Assembly: GCF_014705715.1 (NCBI RefSeq)
Contig: NZ_JACXLC010000001.1
Span: 106,457 to 170,456 of the forward strand
Length of the DNA stretch: 64,000 bases
Source: Erythrobacter rubeus
GTDB lineage: Bacteria; Pseudomonadota; Alphaproteobacteria; Sphingomonadales; Sphingomonadaceae
Direction of reading: 5' to 3'
Within the stretch, counting starts at the first letter, position 1, and each line of letters opens with the position of its first letter. This document shows positions 39,707-48,865 of the stretch, in pieces. The notes beneath the pieces were generated by a model. It worked only from the letters and a program-made list of their open reading frames with translations, made no database searches and was not told where the DNA came from. Position numbers and translations under genes: made by a program.

Positions 39707-40981
39707 TTGGTAAACTCAAATGGCGGGCTGGAAGAGAGCGGTTTTGAACTCGTTGCCGTTCGGCTTCCAGTGTTGGCGACTTTCGCCTCTCTGATCCTTG
39801 GGCTGGCAGCGGGTGTCCTTTCTGCCGACCTCGCGCTGTCGCCATGGTTGCGGGATACGATCGCGCTCATCGGGACGCTGTGGCTGCGCGCTTTGCAGAT
39901 GACAATCATTCCGCTCGTCGCGAGCCTGCTGGTGCTCGGGATCGTGCAGATGATCAGCGCTGCTAGGGCCGGTGCGGCGTCTGCCATATTCCTCGCGGTG
40001 GTTTTCGCGGTCCTTATCGCCGGCGGAATATTCACCGCGATCGCAATGCCGCTGATCCTGCAGGTCGTGCCGATCCCGGAAGCGGCGGCTGGCTTCCTCG
40101 CCAATATGCCGCAGGACGAGCAGATCGTGCCGGAAATCCTCGATTTTGCAGAGTCGCTGATCGCATCGAACGTTTTTACGGCAGCTGCGAACACCGCGAT
40201 GTTGCCGCTCACGATCTTCTTCGCTGTCTTTGCGGTTGCGATTGCCAAATTGCCTGGCGATCAGAACCGCACGCTGCTGGGATTTTTCCATGCGCTCGCC
40301 AACGCCATGCTGCTTATCATCGGCTGGGTGCTGTGGGTTGCGCCGTTTGGAGTCGCCGCGCTTGCTTTCGGTGTTGGGCTTAGGAGCGGCGGCGGTGCCT
40401 TTGCGGCGCTGGGGCACTACATCCTGGCGGTGTCGGCGATGGGCGGCTTCATTCTGGTGCTGGCCTATCTGATGGCAATGCTGCTCGGCGGGATCGGTCC
40501 TTTACGCTTCGCCACCTCTGTGCTGCCTGCGCAGGCGGTCGCGGTGTCCACGCAAAGCTCGCTGGCGAGCCTCCCGGCAATGCTCGACAGCTCGAACCGG
40601 CTTGGCGTGAAACCGGCGACGAGCGAGTTCGTGCTGCCGCTCGCGGTGGCGATCTTTCGTTCGACGAGCGTGGCGATGAACCTCGCTGTGGCGCTCTATG
40701 TCGCTGCGCTCGCAGGGATTGAAGTCTCCGCACCGCTGATCGTGGTCGGCATATTGGTTGCCGTCATTATCAGCGTCGGATCGGTCAGCCTGCCCGGTTC
40801 GATCAGCTTTGTCGTCTCAATTGGCCCGATCGCACTGGCGATGGGCGTTCCGATCGAACCTCTGGCCCTGCTGGTCGCGGTCGAAATGCTGCCCGATATC
40901 ATGCGCACGCTTGCGAACGTGACGATGAATGTCTCGGTCGCTTCGATTGTGGATCGGTGGACGGGGAGCCGCGCGGATTAG
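39707..40981 (+). CDS. Dicarboxylate/amino acid:cation symporter (DAACS)
   Basis: 424 aa with about eight helices and two re-entrant loops. The serine-rich first hairpin reads TQSSLASLPAML, followed by RSTSVAMNLAVALYVA (NMDGT-like helix) and SVSLPGSISFVVSIGP (second hairpin). Glutamate/aspartate/C4-dicarboxylate uptake is expected. Start: TTG 39707 with AAGGGAG 8 nt upstream, directly before the first helix; the frame is open further up but lies within the divergent glmM gene. Confidence 0.82.
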   Translation: MVNSNGGLEESGFELVAVRLPVLATFASLILGLAAGVLSADLALSPWLRDTIALIGTLWLRALQMTIIPLVASLLVLGIVQMISAARAGAASAIFLAVVFAVLIAGGIFTAIAMPLILQVVPIPEAAAGFLANMPQDEQIVPEILDFAESLIASNVFTAAANTAMLPLTIFFAVFAVAIAKLPGDQNRTLLGFFHALANAMLLIIGWVLWVAPFGVAALAFGVGLRSGGGAFAALGHYILAVSAMGGFILVLAYLMAMLLGGIGPLRFATSVLPAQAVAVSTQSSLASLPAMLDSSNRLGVKPATSEFVLPLAVAIFRSTSVAMNLAVALYVAALAGIEVSAPLIVVGILVAVIISVGSVSLPGSISFVVSIGPIALAMGVPIEPLALLVAVEMLPDIMRTLANVTMNVSVASIVDRWTGSRAD

Positions 40982-41601
40982 GCTTTCGCGGCGGCTTCGC
41001 CTTTGCCGGCAGCCACATCGTCGAGCTCTTCGAGGATCGCCCGGTGTGCGCTTTCGTCGTCGATGGACCGCTGCGGAATGTCGCCATCGGCAAGCATCGA
41101 GTTGAGCGTTGCACGCGCCCGCCCGACCCGGCTCTTGATCGTGCCGACTGCGCAGCCGCAGATATTGGCCGCCTCTTCGTAAGAGAAACCGCCAGCCCCC
41201 ACGAGCAAGAGCGCCTCGCGGCGTTCCGGTGGGAGCGTCAACAAAGCACGGTGCATGTCTGATAGGTGAAGCGGTTCTTCCTGTCCGGCAGGGGCTGTCA
41301 GAATGCGCTCTGCCACGCCTTCATCATACTCGCCGCGGAACCGGTTGCGCCGCATGTCGGTGAGGTAAGCGTTACGAAGGATCACGAAAGTCCAGGCGCG
41401 CATGGAAGTGCCCGGTTCAAACCGCTCCTGCGCAGCCCATGCCTTGAGCATGGTTTCCTGAACCAGATCGTCTGCCATGTCGGGCCGTCCGCACAGCCCG
41501 CGCGCGAATGCACGCAGATGAGGAACGACCTCCGTCAACTCACGCTTGAAGTCGGCCTTTTCCGAAGCGGTCCGCTTCGGCGGTTCTTTCTTTTCGGCCA
41601 T
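40978..41601 (-). CDS. ecfG: General stress ECF sigma factor EcfG
   Basis: 207 aa. Region 2: VPHLRAFARGLCGRPDMADDLVQETMLKAW; region 4: ALLTLPPERREALLLVGAGGFSYEEAANICGCAVGTIKSRVGRAR. This is the EcfG/SigT family controlled by partner switching with NepR and PhyR. Its ATG shares one base with the nepR stop. It convergently overlaps the symporter gene by 4 nt. Confidence 0.92.
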   Translation of the reverse strand: MAEKKEPPKRTASEKADFKRELTEVVPHLRAFARGLCGRPDMADDLVQETMLKAWAAQERFEPGTSMRAWTFVILRNAYLTDMRRNRFRGEYDEGVAERILTAPAGQEEPLHLSDMHRALLTLPPERREALLLVGAGGFSYEEAANICGCAVGTIKSRVGRARATLNSMLADGDIPQRSIDDESAHRAILEELDDVAAGKGEAAAKA

Positions 41602-41810
41602 CAGTCCTTCTTTCCTTCTTTTGAAGGAAGGTCATCATCGTCGGTTTCGTCCAGCTGCGCCAGCAAATCCTTGAAGCTGTCGGGCAAGGGCTCTTCGACT
41701 ACTGAATCGTAGAGGTGTCGCAAGCCGTCGGCCCACTCTGGCGATGCGCCACCACCAGCGGTCTTACCGCTCCGGCGCGCTTTTTCAGTTTCATGTTCGT
41801 TTCGCGGCAT
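41601..41810 (-). CDS. nepR: Anti-sigma factor NepR
   Basis: 69 aa. The conserved helix pair is WADGLRHLYDSVVEEPLPDSFKDLLAQLD, which wraps EcfG in unstressed cells and phospho-PhyR under stress. First gene of nepR-ecfG, behind a GGAAC-N16-CGTT promoter. Confidence 0.92.
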   Translation of the reverse strand: MPRNEHETEKARRSGKTAGGGASPEWADGLRHLYDSVVEEPLPDSFKDLLAQLDETDDDDLPSKEGKKD

Positions 41811-41898
41811 ATCGCAGTCTGCCTTGATCCCTTGGCTTCGAGTTCTAGTCGCTCAACAAGAATTCGTCCCTTCGGGACCCTAGAATTCCTGTGGTTTG

Positions 41899-41923
41899 GG
41901 AACGATGCGATCTGAGTTTGGTT
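41899..41923 (+). promoter_or_regulatory. Overlapping EcfG-like promoter toward the kinase gene
   Basis: Plus strand GGAAC (41899-41903), 16 nt, GGTT (41920-41923), one mismatch from CGTT. Its boxes interlock with those of the divergent nepR promoter. About 30 bp before the kinase ATG. Confidence 0.55.
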
Positions 41924-41925
41924 CC
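41901..41925 (-). promoter_or_regulatory. EcfG-type promoter for nepR-ecfG
   Basis: Minus strand GGAAC (41925-41921), 16 nt, CGTT (41904-41901): exact general-stress consensus, giving positive autoregulation of nepR-ecfG. Confidence 0.82.
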
Positions 41926-41954
41926 GTCCAAAGACACACGCGATAAAGAAAGAC

Positions 41955-43646
41955 ATGGGGATCCACGCTTCCAATTCCGCCTTGCAGCGTTCGGGCCGCG
42001 ATGAACGGTCCGGCGGCCACAAACGGTCTTTCGGCCGGGGCCGTGCGCGCGGTTGGCTACTGGATTACCCACGCGCGATCCCGATCGCGATCTTCCTCGC
42101 AATCGCGGCTGTGACCATACTCAGCGTGTTTTCGATTGAGAGTAACGTGCGCGCGCGTGAAACCGCGCAGATGAGCAAATACGCGGAATCGATCGCATCG
42201 GCGCTTGAGCAGCGAGGAAACAGTTTCTCGACCTATTTGCGCGCGGGAGCCGCACTGTTTTCGAGTGTCGACGAAGTTACCCAGCAGACATTCAACCAGT
42301 TCGTGAGCGAGTTGCGGGTCAATGTCGATTACAAGGGGTCGGAAGGCATCGGTTGGGCAGCAGCAAACTCCGGGCCAGCCGATGACGGCGCCCTTGATGG
42401 TAGCCGCGCCATGGCCTCCCGGTTTGCGCCGGTCACCTACATCTCTCCTGATAATGAGCGCAATTCGCGCACGCTCGGCTTCGACATGTACTCAGACCCG
42501 GTGCGGGCCGAAGCTATGGATGAGGCGAAGCGGACGGTTCGCCCGACGGCATCCGGCAAAGTATCTCTAGCCAGAGATGGCGAAATCGATGCGTCGGGTT
42601 TCGTCATCTTCATGCCGGTCTACGGCGGCGATCCGGAAACGCGCGATAGCGAGACCAGCCTGGCGGGATTTGTCTACAGCACCTTCAACGCGGCGCGCTT
42701 CCTTGATTCAGCGATACAAACTGCGGATTCGAGCGATCTTGGCGTTCGGCTGTACGATGGATCGCAGGGTTCTCAGCGCTTGCTCGTCGCCCGCGCGCTC
42801 GAAGGGGAAGTGGCGCACGAAATCGAACGCCCCGTCTCGATTGCCAATCGCGAACTGCGTCTGGTGGTTCAGAGCGACGATCCACAGGTGCTGGCACCTT
42901 TGTCGATGGTCACGCTGCTGTTCGGCTTGGCCGTCGCCAGCCTTTTGATGCTGCTGGCTCGATTGCTGACCAAACAGGCAGCTGAAGATCAGTCGAGGCT
43001 CGCCTTTTTCGAAGAGCAGCATTCTATCCGCAATTCTCTAAGCCGTGAACTCAATCACCGGGTGAAGAACACTTTGGCAAATGTTCTCTCGATCCTCTCG
43101 CTGACGAGGCGCAGGAGCACCGATCTGGACGAGTTCGCTGACAGCTTGGAGGGTCGCATCAGGTCGCTATCGGCGACGCACGATCTTCTGACCGGAACCG
43201 ATTGGGGAACCACTCCGCTGAGGGCTGTGATTGAAGCGGAGCTTCAACATTTCCGCGCAGGCGGAGAACATACGGTCGTGATCGAGGGGCCACCGGTTGA
43301 TCTTGCCCCCAACGATGCACTCTCTTTCGGATTGGCGATCCACGAATTGGCGACCAATGCAGCCAAGTACGGATCGCTCAGCGTCCCGCACGGCGAAGTA
43401 GCCGTGAGCTGGCGTCTGCTCGATAGCGACCTCGCAGAGGTTGAATGGATCGAGCGCAGCGGACCGGCGGTGCCGGCAACGCGCAGTCGCGGCTTCGGAA
43501 CCGACCTGATCGAGAAGATCGTCGCGCATGAACTGAGACAGCCTGTCGAGCTCAGCTTTGAAAGAGAGGGCGTGCGTTGCAAGCTCCGCATTCCGGTGCG
43601 GCAACGCGATCAATTTCAGATCCGCGAGGACGCAGCGCCTGGTTGA
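41955..43646 (+). CDS. CHASE-domain HWE/HisKA_2 sensor histidine kinase (PhyK-like)
   Basis: 563 aa. TM1 near 38-58, a periplasmic CHASE domain (about 85-290), TM2 near 308-328 (LSMVTLLFGLAVASLLMLLA), then the kinase core: H-box ELNHRVKNTLANVLSILSL, N-box LAIHELATNAAKYG, and G-box-like SRGFGTDLIEKIV. Located between nepR-ecfG and phyR, it should phosphorylate PhyR in response to an extracytoplasmic signal. Confidence 0.88.
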   Translation: MGIHASNSALQRSGRDERSGGHKRSFGRGRARGWLLDYPRAIPIAIFLAIAAVTILSVFSIESNVRARETAQMSKYAESIASALEQRGNSFSTYLRAGAALFSSVDEVTQQTFNQFVSELRVNVDYKGSEGIGWAAANSGPADDGALDGSRAMASRFAPVTYISPDNERNSRTLGFDMYSDPVRAEAMDEAKRTVRPTASGKVSLARDGEIDASGFVIFMPVYGGDPETRDSETSLAGFVYSTFNAARFLDSAIQTADSSDLGVRLYDGSQGSQRLLVARALEGEVAHEIERPVSIANRELRLVVQSDDPQVLAPLSMVTLLFGLAVASLLMLLARLLTKQAAEDQSRLAFFEEQHSIRNSLSRELNHRVKNTLANVLSILSLTRRRSTDLDEFADSLEGRIRSLSATHDLLTGTDWGTTPLRAVIEAELQHFRAGGEHTVVIEGPPVDLAPNDALSFGLAIHELATNAAKYGSLSVPHGEVAVSWRLLDSDLAEVEWIERSGPAVPATRSRGFGTDLIEKIVAHELRQPVELSFEREGVRCKLRIPVRQRDQFQIREDAAPG

Positions 43647-43648
43647 CC

Positions 43649-44443
43649 TTAGTCCAGTGGGCGGGTCGATCCGAAGAAAAGCGCTTGGCTGATGGCGGCC
43701 CGCACTGTCTGTTCCTGAAACGGTTTCGTGACGAGATAGGTCGGCTCAGGACGATCGCCGGTAAGCAGCCTTTCCGGGTAGGCGGTTATGAAGATCACTG
43801 GGACTTTCGCAATTTCCAGAATGTCGTCGACCGCGTCAAGGCCGGACGATCCGTCGGCGAGCTGGATGTCTGCAAGCACCAAGCCAGGTGTCTTGCTTTC
43901 TACGACCTCTCGCGCCTGGGTGCGCGTGGCTGCCGTGCCGCAGATTTCATGGCCGAGTGAGGACACGAGATCTTCGAGCTGCATCGAAATGAGCGGCTCG
44001 TCCTCGATAATCAGTACCGAAGTCGCCTGCTCGCGATCGATCTCGCTGATGGCTTCCGCTACCAGCGCTTCGATTTCGGCGGTTTCCAGCCCCATGATCG
44101 TCCCAGCCTCGGCGGCGGAGAAATCCTCCAGCGTGGTCAACAATAGGGCCTGACGATTGAGCGGAGTGATCGCACCCAGACGGTTTTGCACACCAGCTTC
44201 GTGCTCGCTGCTCACATCATCGACCTGCTCGACTTCGACATTGGCGCTCGACCATACCTTGTTGAATGCGCTGTAGAGCGGGATGCGTCCGCCATCGAGT
44301 GAAGCCTTGAGCTCCTCGTCCGCAAGTGCTGCTTCCAAAGTTGCCCGAACAAACGCATCGCCCGTCGCCTGGGAGCCTGTCAGCGCGCGTGCATAGCGGC
44401 GGAGGAAGGGAAGGTTTGCTGCAACTTGCTGACCCAACGACAT
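43649..44443 (-). CDS. phyR: Anti-anti-sigma response regulator PhyR
   Basis: 264 aa. N-terminal sigma-like domain (1-135, EcfG mimic: PFLRRYARALTGSQATGDAFVRATLEAAL) and C-terminal receiver (142-264) with IEDEP, phospho-acceptor Asp192 (VLADIQLADG), Thr near 220 and Lys240 (VTKPF). When phosphorylated it binds NepR and frees EcfG. ATG 44443 matches the family start. Convergent with the kinase, 2-nt gap. Confidence 0.93.
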   Translation of the reverse strand: MSLGQQVAANLPFLRRYARALTGSQATGDAFVRATLEAALADEELKASLDGGRIPLYSAFNKVWSSANVEVEQVDDVSSEHEAGVQNRLGAITPLNRQALLLTTLEDFSAAEAGTIMGLETAEIEALVAEAISEIDREQATSVLIIEDEPLISMQLEDLVSSLGHEICGTAATRTQAREVVESKTPGLVLADIQLADGSSGLDAVDDILEIAKVPVIFITAYPERLLTGDRPEPTYLVTKPFQEQTVRAAISQALFFGSTRPLD

Positions 44444-44669
44444 AGAAACTCGCTCTCCAAAAATTGCTTCAAGTCCGAGCTGGACAATCCGATTGTGGAT
44501 CTGGCGCGGTGAAAACCGTCTGGAACCCCCAAATCGCTTGCCTGTAAATCGCTCATCAAACAAGCGGCCATCCGCCCCGTGACGAGCGACTGCCGATAAG
44601 GGGATTACCCTTAGGCAGCGCATTCGATCCGCAAAAAGCCAATAAAAATCAAAAAAAGTCCGAGCTCCG

Positions 44670-44694
44670 GGAACCGCTTTTCGCGGCAGGCATT
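44670..44694 (+). promoter_or_regulatory. EcfG-like promoter of the candidate sRNA
   Basis: GGAAC (44670-44674), 16 nt, CATT (44691-44694), one mismatch to GGAAC-N16-CGTT and the same spacing as the nepR promoter. Confidence 0.6.
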
Positions 44695-44700
44695 ATCCTT

Positions 44701-44784
44701 GTGTCACCGCCGAGACCCCCCTCCCGTCCAAGCGGCTGGTGATACGATCCCGAGGCCTCCACTTTCCGAAGTGGAGGCCTTTTT
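44701..44784 (+). ncRNA. Candidate GsrN-like general-stress small RNA
   Basis: About 84 nt between an EcfG-like promoter and a strong terminator. The 5' part folds as CACCGCCG / CGGCTGGTG (8 bp, one bulged base), exposing a loop that contains CCCCCCTCCC, an anti-Shine-Dalgarno type sequence. The 3' part is the terminator. A C-rich exposed 5' loop plus terminator and control by the general stress sigma factor is the architecture of Caulobacter GsrN. Lies in the 359-bp gap between phyR and the acyltransferase gene, which contains no protein gene. Confidence 0.62.
44754..44784 (+). terminator. Rho-independent terminator of the sRNA
   Basis: GGCCTCCACTT (44754-44764), tetraloop TCCG, AAGTGGAGGCC (44769-44779), TTTTT. 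On the other strand no T-run follows, so it serves the plus strand. Confidence 0.9.
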
Positions 44785-44802
44785 CGTGGACTGTTCGCTA
44801 TT

Positions 44803-46017
44803 TCAGGCCAGTGGCTTTTCGAAAATCACGTATTCGCGGTTGATCGAGCTCTCGATCGCATCGGCAATCGCGATCATGCCCTGATTGTCCTCAAGCACCC
44901 AGCCAACTTCGCCGCGCACCGATCCGAATTTCTCGTGCGCTTGCTTGCGGATGGCGCTGATCATCATGAAAGCGAGTTGGCTCGCCATTCGTGAATTCTG
45001 CAGCTCTTTGAGCACGCCCATGAGCGGTACGCGCATTCCCGCCCCTTTCGGGTTTCGGAGCCACCGCAGCATCTTGATCCAGCCGAAGGGCAGCAGTTTG
45101 CCTTTGATGTCTGCCAGCGGCTCGTTCAGGTCGGGAAAAGTCAGCATGAAAGCAACCGGCCTCCCGTCGACCTCCGCGATCATGTTGAGCTCTTCATGGA
45201 TCACCGGCTTGAGCTGTTTGCCCGCATGTTCGACTTCGTGCGGAGTGAATGGCACGAAGCCCCAATTGTCGGACCACGCATCGTTGAGGATGCCGAGGAT
45301 CGCCTCGACCTCTTCATCCCAGCGCTTCTTGTTGACCTGTCGCACCGTGATCCGCTTGTTGCGCTCGCCGGATTTCACGATGCGCTGGATGATGGGAGGA
45401 AATTCCTGCGAAATGTCGAGATCATAGGTGTAAAGTGTCTTTGCCGGACGATACCCTGCACCCGTGATCCACGCCTCATAATGTGAAGGGTGGTGCCCCA
45501 TCATCAGCATTGGCGAATGGTCTTGCCCTTTCGTCAGCAGGCCCGGCTCTTCCCACATCGCCATCGAAATTGGGCCGAGGACGCGGGTCATGCCTTCGTT
45601 TTTCAGCCAATCCTCTGCACGCTCCAGCAGGGCGCTGGCGACGGCCTCATCCTCGGCATCGAAATAGCCGAACATGCCTGTGCCGGGTCCAAAGCCCTGT
45701 TCGGCGGGCATCTTGAGCGCGAGCTCATCGATATGCGCCGATATCCGCCCCACTGGCTTCCCGCCGCGGTGCGCGATGAACAGCTCGGCCCGCGCATGCT
45801 CGAAAAAGGGGTTCTTCTCCGGCGTGATGAGTTCGATGCGCTCGCTGCGTAGCTGAGGCACCGAATGCTTCACACGGGACGCGAAATCGCGGCCAAGATC
45901 GACGAACCGCGCCCGTCCACGCTTGTCGTTGATCGTTTCAATGCTTATTTGTGCATCCGTCACGCGGCTCGCCCCGTATTGATATTGGTTTCCGGGCTTC
46001 TGCCCTTGATTGGCCAT
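44803..46017 (-). CDS. GNAT-fold N-acyltransferase-like protein
   Basis: 404 aa (MANQGQKPGNQYQYG...). Two tandem GNAT-like halves: EKNPFFEHARAELFIAHRGGKPVGRISAHID ... and NMIAEVDGRPVAFMLTFPDLNEPLADIKGKLLPFGW, with VRGEVGWVLEDNQGMIAIADAIE at the end. This family is widespread in alphaproteobacteria and annotated only as N-acetyltransferase; the substrate is unknown. Start three codons after the first in-frame start. Divergent from the desaturase. Confidence 0.7.
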   Translation of the reverse strand: MANQGQKPGNQYQYGASRVTDAQISIETINDKRGRARFVDLGRDFASRVKHSVPQLRSERIELITPEKNPFFEHARAELFIAHRGGKPVGRISAHIDELALKMPAEQGFGPGTGMFGYFDAEDEAVASALLERAEDWLKNEGMTRVLGPISMAMWEEPGLLTKGQDHSPMLMMGHHPSHYEAWITGAGYRPAKTLYTYDLDISQEFPPIIQRIVKSGERNKRITVRQVNKKRWDEEVEAILGILNDAWSDNWGFVPFTPHEVEHAGKQLKPVIHEELNMIAEVDGRPVAFMLTFPDLNEPLADIKGKLLPFGWIKMLRWLRNPKGAGMRVPLMGVLKELQNSRMASQLAFMMISAIRKQAHEKFGSVRGEVGWVLEDNQGMIAIADAIESSINREYVIFEKPLA

Positions 46018-46104
46018 TACGCGCAAGCCAACCGATCACACTTGCCAACACAGTCTGTTTGGCCTTGCCGTGTGTTTGCGGTAAAGCATGTCGAACTCGA
46101 AGTT

Positions 46105-47208
46105 ATGAATACGCAGCAAACTCATCTGATCACGCGAGATATGCCCACGGTCGAACGCCGTGAAGGCATCGCCACGCGCGCTCAGTTCCAGACTAATGAC
46201 GACAAGGATATGCTGCGTGCTGCTCGCGATCTGACAAAGGATCTCGGCGAGGCGAAGGCCTCCATTTACTGGAGCGACATGCTGGTTTCCGCAGGTGTCG
46301 GATATCTCGGCATGGCTACTTCGATCCTTTCAGGCAATCTGGCCGTGTCGGTTGTTGCAGGCTTGATTGCCTCGCTTGCTCTCTACCGCGCGCTCATGTT
46401 CATTCATGAGTTGACCCACATTCGCAAAGACGCGCTGCCCGGGTTCCGGCTGGGTTGGAACATGCTGGTCGGTGTCCCGATGCTCACGCCGAGCTTCATG
46501 TATGAAGGTGTGCACGTGATCCATCACAAGCGCACGCAATACGGCACGGTCGAGGACCCGGAATACTTACCGCTCGCCTTGATGAAGCCGTGGAGCCTGC
46601 CGGTTTTTGTGCTGATCGCCTTGCTGGCCCCCTTCGCGCTTATCGTAAGGTTCGCGGTACTGGTACCGCTTGGCCTGGTCATTCCGGCTGTTCGCAATTT
46701 CGTATGGCAGCGCTTTTCCGCGCTTTCGATCAATCCGGAGTTCCGGCGAAAAGCGCCGACCGGCGATTTTCGCAAGCGGGTTCTCTGGCAGGAAAGCGCG
46801 GCGAGCGTGTGGGCGATTGCCATCCTGCTCAGCCCGCTAGTGCTCGATTGGCGTCCCGTTCTGATTGCTTTTGCTATCTTCTCTCTCACCGCCGTTCTCA
46901 ATCAGCTGCGCACCCTCGTGGCGCACCTCTGGGAAAACGAGGGCGAACCGATGACGGTCACCGCGCAGTTCCTTGATAGCGTGAACGTGCCCCCACCGGG
47001 GCGGGTTGCCGAGCTTTGGGCACCTGTCGGGCTGCGCTATCACGCGCTGCATCACCTGATGCCATCCATGCCGTACCACGATCTTCCCGAAGCGCATCGC
47101 CGCCTCAACGCCGAATTGGGGAAGGGTTCCACCTATGAAGGGGCGAACCATGCGGGGATGTTGCCGTTGGTCGGACGAATTGCCCGCAGCACGATGATCC
47201 GGCGGTAA
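46105..47208 (+). CDS. Fatty acid desaturase
   Basis: 367 aa. His boxes HELTH, HVIHHKR and HALHH, with four to six membrane helices and the short loop QLRTLVAHLW before the third box. A membrane acyl-lipid or acyl-CoA desaturase. The ATG at 46105 agrees with family length; upstream in-frame codons overlap the divergent gene. It is unrelated in sequence to the other desaturase at 7.6-8.5 kb. Confidence 0.85.
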   Translation: MNTQQTHLITRDMPTVERREGIATRAQFQTNDDKDMLRAARDLTKDLGEAKASIYWSDMLVSAGVGYLGMATSILSGNLAVSVVAGLIASLALYRALMFIHELTHIRKDALPGFRLGWNMLVGVPMLTPSFMYEGVHVIHHKRTQYGTVEDPEYLPLALMKPWSLPVFVLIALLAPFALIVRFAVLVPLGLVIPAVRNFVWQRFSALSINPEFRRKAPTGDFRKRVLWQESAASVWAIAILLSPLVLDWRPVLIAFAIFSLTAVLNQLRTLVAHLWENEGEPMTVTAQFLDSVNVPPPGRVAELWAPVGLRYHALHHLMPSMPYHDLPEAHRRLNAELGKGSTYEGANHAGMLPLVGRIARSTMIRR

Positions 47209-47216
47209 GCGTTCGA

Positions 47217-47753
47217 TCAATCGATGAACTGGATCATCGCGCAGCGGCGATCCATCGGAAACCCATCATCAGCTTCGTTGGCCAGTTCGCCGGCAAGCCG
47301 CGGGTGGGCATCGAGAGCGGTGACTTCCTCGAACCCCAGTCTCGCATAAAACGGCGCGTTCCAGGGCAGGTCCCGGAATGTCGTGAGGGTAATGGCGCGG
47401 AAGCCTGAATTGCGCGCATCGATCTGCGAGGCTCTGACCAGTCCTGCACCGATACCGCGTTTCTGGAAGCGAGGGAGAACATCCATCTCCCAGATGTGCA
47501 GCTCGCGCCCAAAGGGTTCGCTAACGAGAAATCCCGCCATTTCCTCGCCGACATGACTGACAAGGCAGTGCCCCTTGCCAATGAAGCGGCGAAGTTCGGC
47601 CGGTTCCCAAGTGTCGTCGGGATCGAAGTTTTCGAGGCTAGGCTCACCCATGAACAGCTCCGCCGCCGCTCGTTCTATTGCCGGCATGGCGTCTACGTCC
47701 TGCGGTCTCGCCAGACGCAGGGACCAATCGCCGCTCACATTTGCGCGGCTCAT
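47217..47753 (-). CDS. GNAT family N-acetyltransferase
   Basis: 178 aa. WEMDVLPRFQKRGIGAGLVRASQIDARNSGF is motif A with the QKRGIG pyrophosphate loop, followed by LPWNAPFYARLGFEEV (motif B). Resembles tabtoxin-resistance/ribosomal acetyltransferase-like enzymes; substrate unknown. ATGA overlap with lptG. Confidence 0.82.
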   Translation of the reverse strand: MSRANVSGDWSLRLARPQDVDAMPAIERAAAELFMGEPSLENFDPDDTWEPAELRRFIGKGHCLVSHVGEEMAGFLVSEPFGRELHIWEMDVLPRFQKRGIGAGLVRASQIDARNSGFRAITLTTFRDLPWNAPFYARLGFEEVTALDAHPRLAGELANEADDGFPMDRRCAMIQFID

Positions 47754-48847
47754 TCTTCCGTCCGAACAAGCACGGTTTCACCCACCAGCAGGAACAGGAA
47801 AAACGGCGCCCACGCGGCAAGAAAAGGCGGGTATCCGCCAAAGCTGCCCATTGCGAGAGCCGCATTGTCGACCACGAAATAGGCGAAACCGAGCGCCATC
47901 CCAATGACGGCTCTAACGAACAGCTGGCCCGACCGCGCCAGTCCGAAGGCTGCGACCGAACCGAGCAGCGGCATTAGCAGCGCCGATAACGGACCGGACA
48001 AGCGATGCCACCAACTCGCGCGCATTTCCGACGTGCGCCTGCCAACGGCCTCATAGGCGTCGATCGTTTCCGACAGTTCCCAGAAGGATTGCCCGTCAGG
48101 ATCGATCGACTGAAAATCGATCTGCTCGGGTGTCAGTGTCTCACCCACGACGAGGCCCGAGACAGTCTGGGTCTCGGCACCGCCGACATCGAAGCGCACG
48201 GGGTTCTCCAGCCTCCATCCGGGGGCTGTGTAAGTCGCACTGGCCGCGTTGATTTGCTCGCGAATGATCCCGGTCGGGCCGCGTTCGTACCACGTCACGC
48301 CGGAGAGCGTTGTCTGATCCCCGGTTCCGGATAAGGTGGCTGCGGTCAAAATGTTCGAACCATCGGTGAGGTAGATGTTCGATCGGGTGCCGCTGTCGGC
48401 GGGAATGGCCCCGTAATCGACCGCTTCCCACGCTTTCAGGGCGGAGTTGGCGCGGGTAACGATGCGCTCGTTGAAGGCGAAGCTGATCACCGAAACGAGA
48501 GCCGCGGTGAGAAGCAGCGGGGCAAGGACCTGATGCGCGGACAAACCGGCAGCCTTCATCGCCACGACTTCGCTGTTCTGGTTGAGCGTCACGAGGGTGA
48601 TGAGCGTAGCGAGGAGCACCGAATACGGCAGAAAACGCGAAACCAGCTGAGGGATGCGCAGACTGGCATAGCGAATGATCTCAGCCTGACCGTTGCCCTC
48701 TGGCGTTAGGATATCACCCGTGGCCGAAAGCAGGTCGAGCGCCAGAAGCACCAGCACCAGCATGACGAGGACTGCGAGAATCCGGACCACGAACGCTTTC
48801 GCCATGTAGATGGTGAGCGTGCGCGAGGGGAAGAAATCGAGCTGCAT
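47750..48847 (-). CDS. lptG: LPS export ABC transporter permease LptG
   Basis: 365 aa YjgP/YjgQ fold: N-terminal helices (TLTIYMAKAFVVRILAVLVMLVLVLLALDLL), a periplasmic beta-jellyroll (about 135-265) and three C-terminal helices. With LptF and LptB it extracts LPS from the inner membrane. It follows lptF after 18 nt. Confidence 0.88.
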   Translation of the reverse strand: MQLDFFPSRTLTIYMAKAFVVRILAVLVMLVLVLLALDLLSATGDILTPEGNGQAEIIRYASLRIPQLVSRFLPYSVLLATLITLVTLNQNSEVVAMKAAGLSAHQVLAPLLLTAALVSVISFAFNERIVTRANSALKAWEAVDYGAIPADSGTRSNIYLTDGSNILTAATLSGTGDQTTLSGVTWYERGPTGIIREQINAASATYTAPGWRLENPVRFDVGGAETQTVSGLVVGETLTPEQIDFQSIDPDGQSFWELSETIDAYEAVGRRTSEMRASWWHRLSGPLSALLMPLLGSVAAFGLARSGQLFVRAVIGMALGFAYFVVDNAALAMGSFGGYPPFLAAWAPFFLFLLVGETVLVRTEE

Positions 48848-48865
48848 TGCGGGTCGGATATCCGC

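Noticed and set aside
44522..44526. GGAAC downstream of the phyR start region as another EcfG promoter
   Set aside because: No CGTT-like box at 16-17 nt and no gene in that direction.
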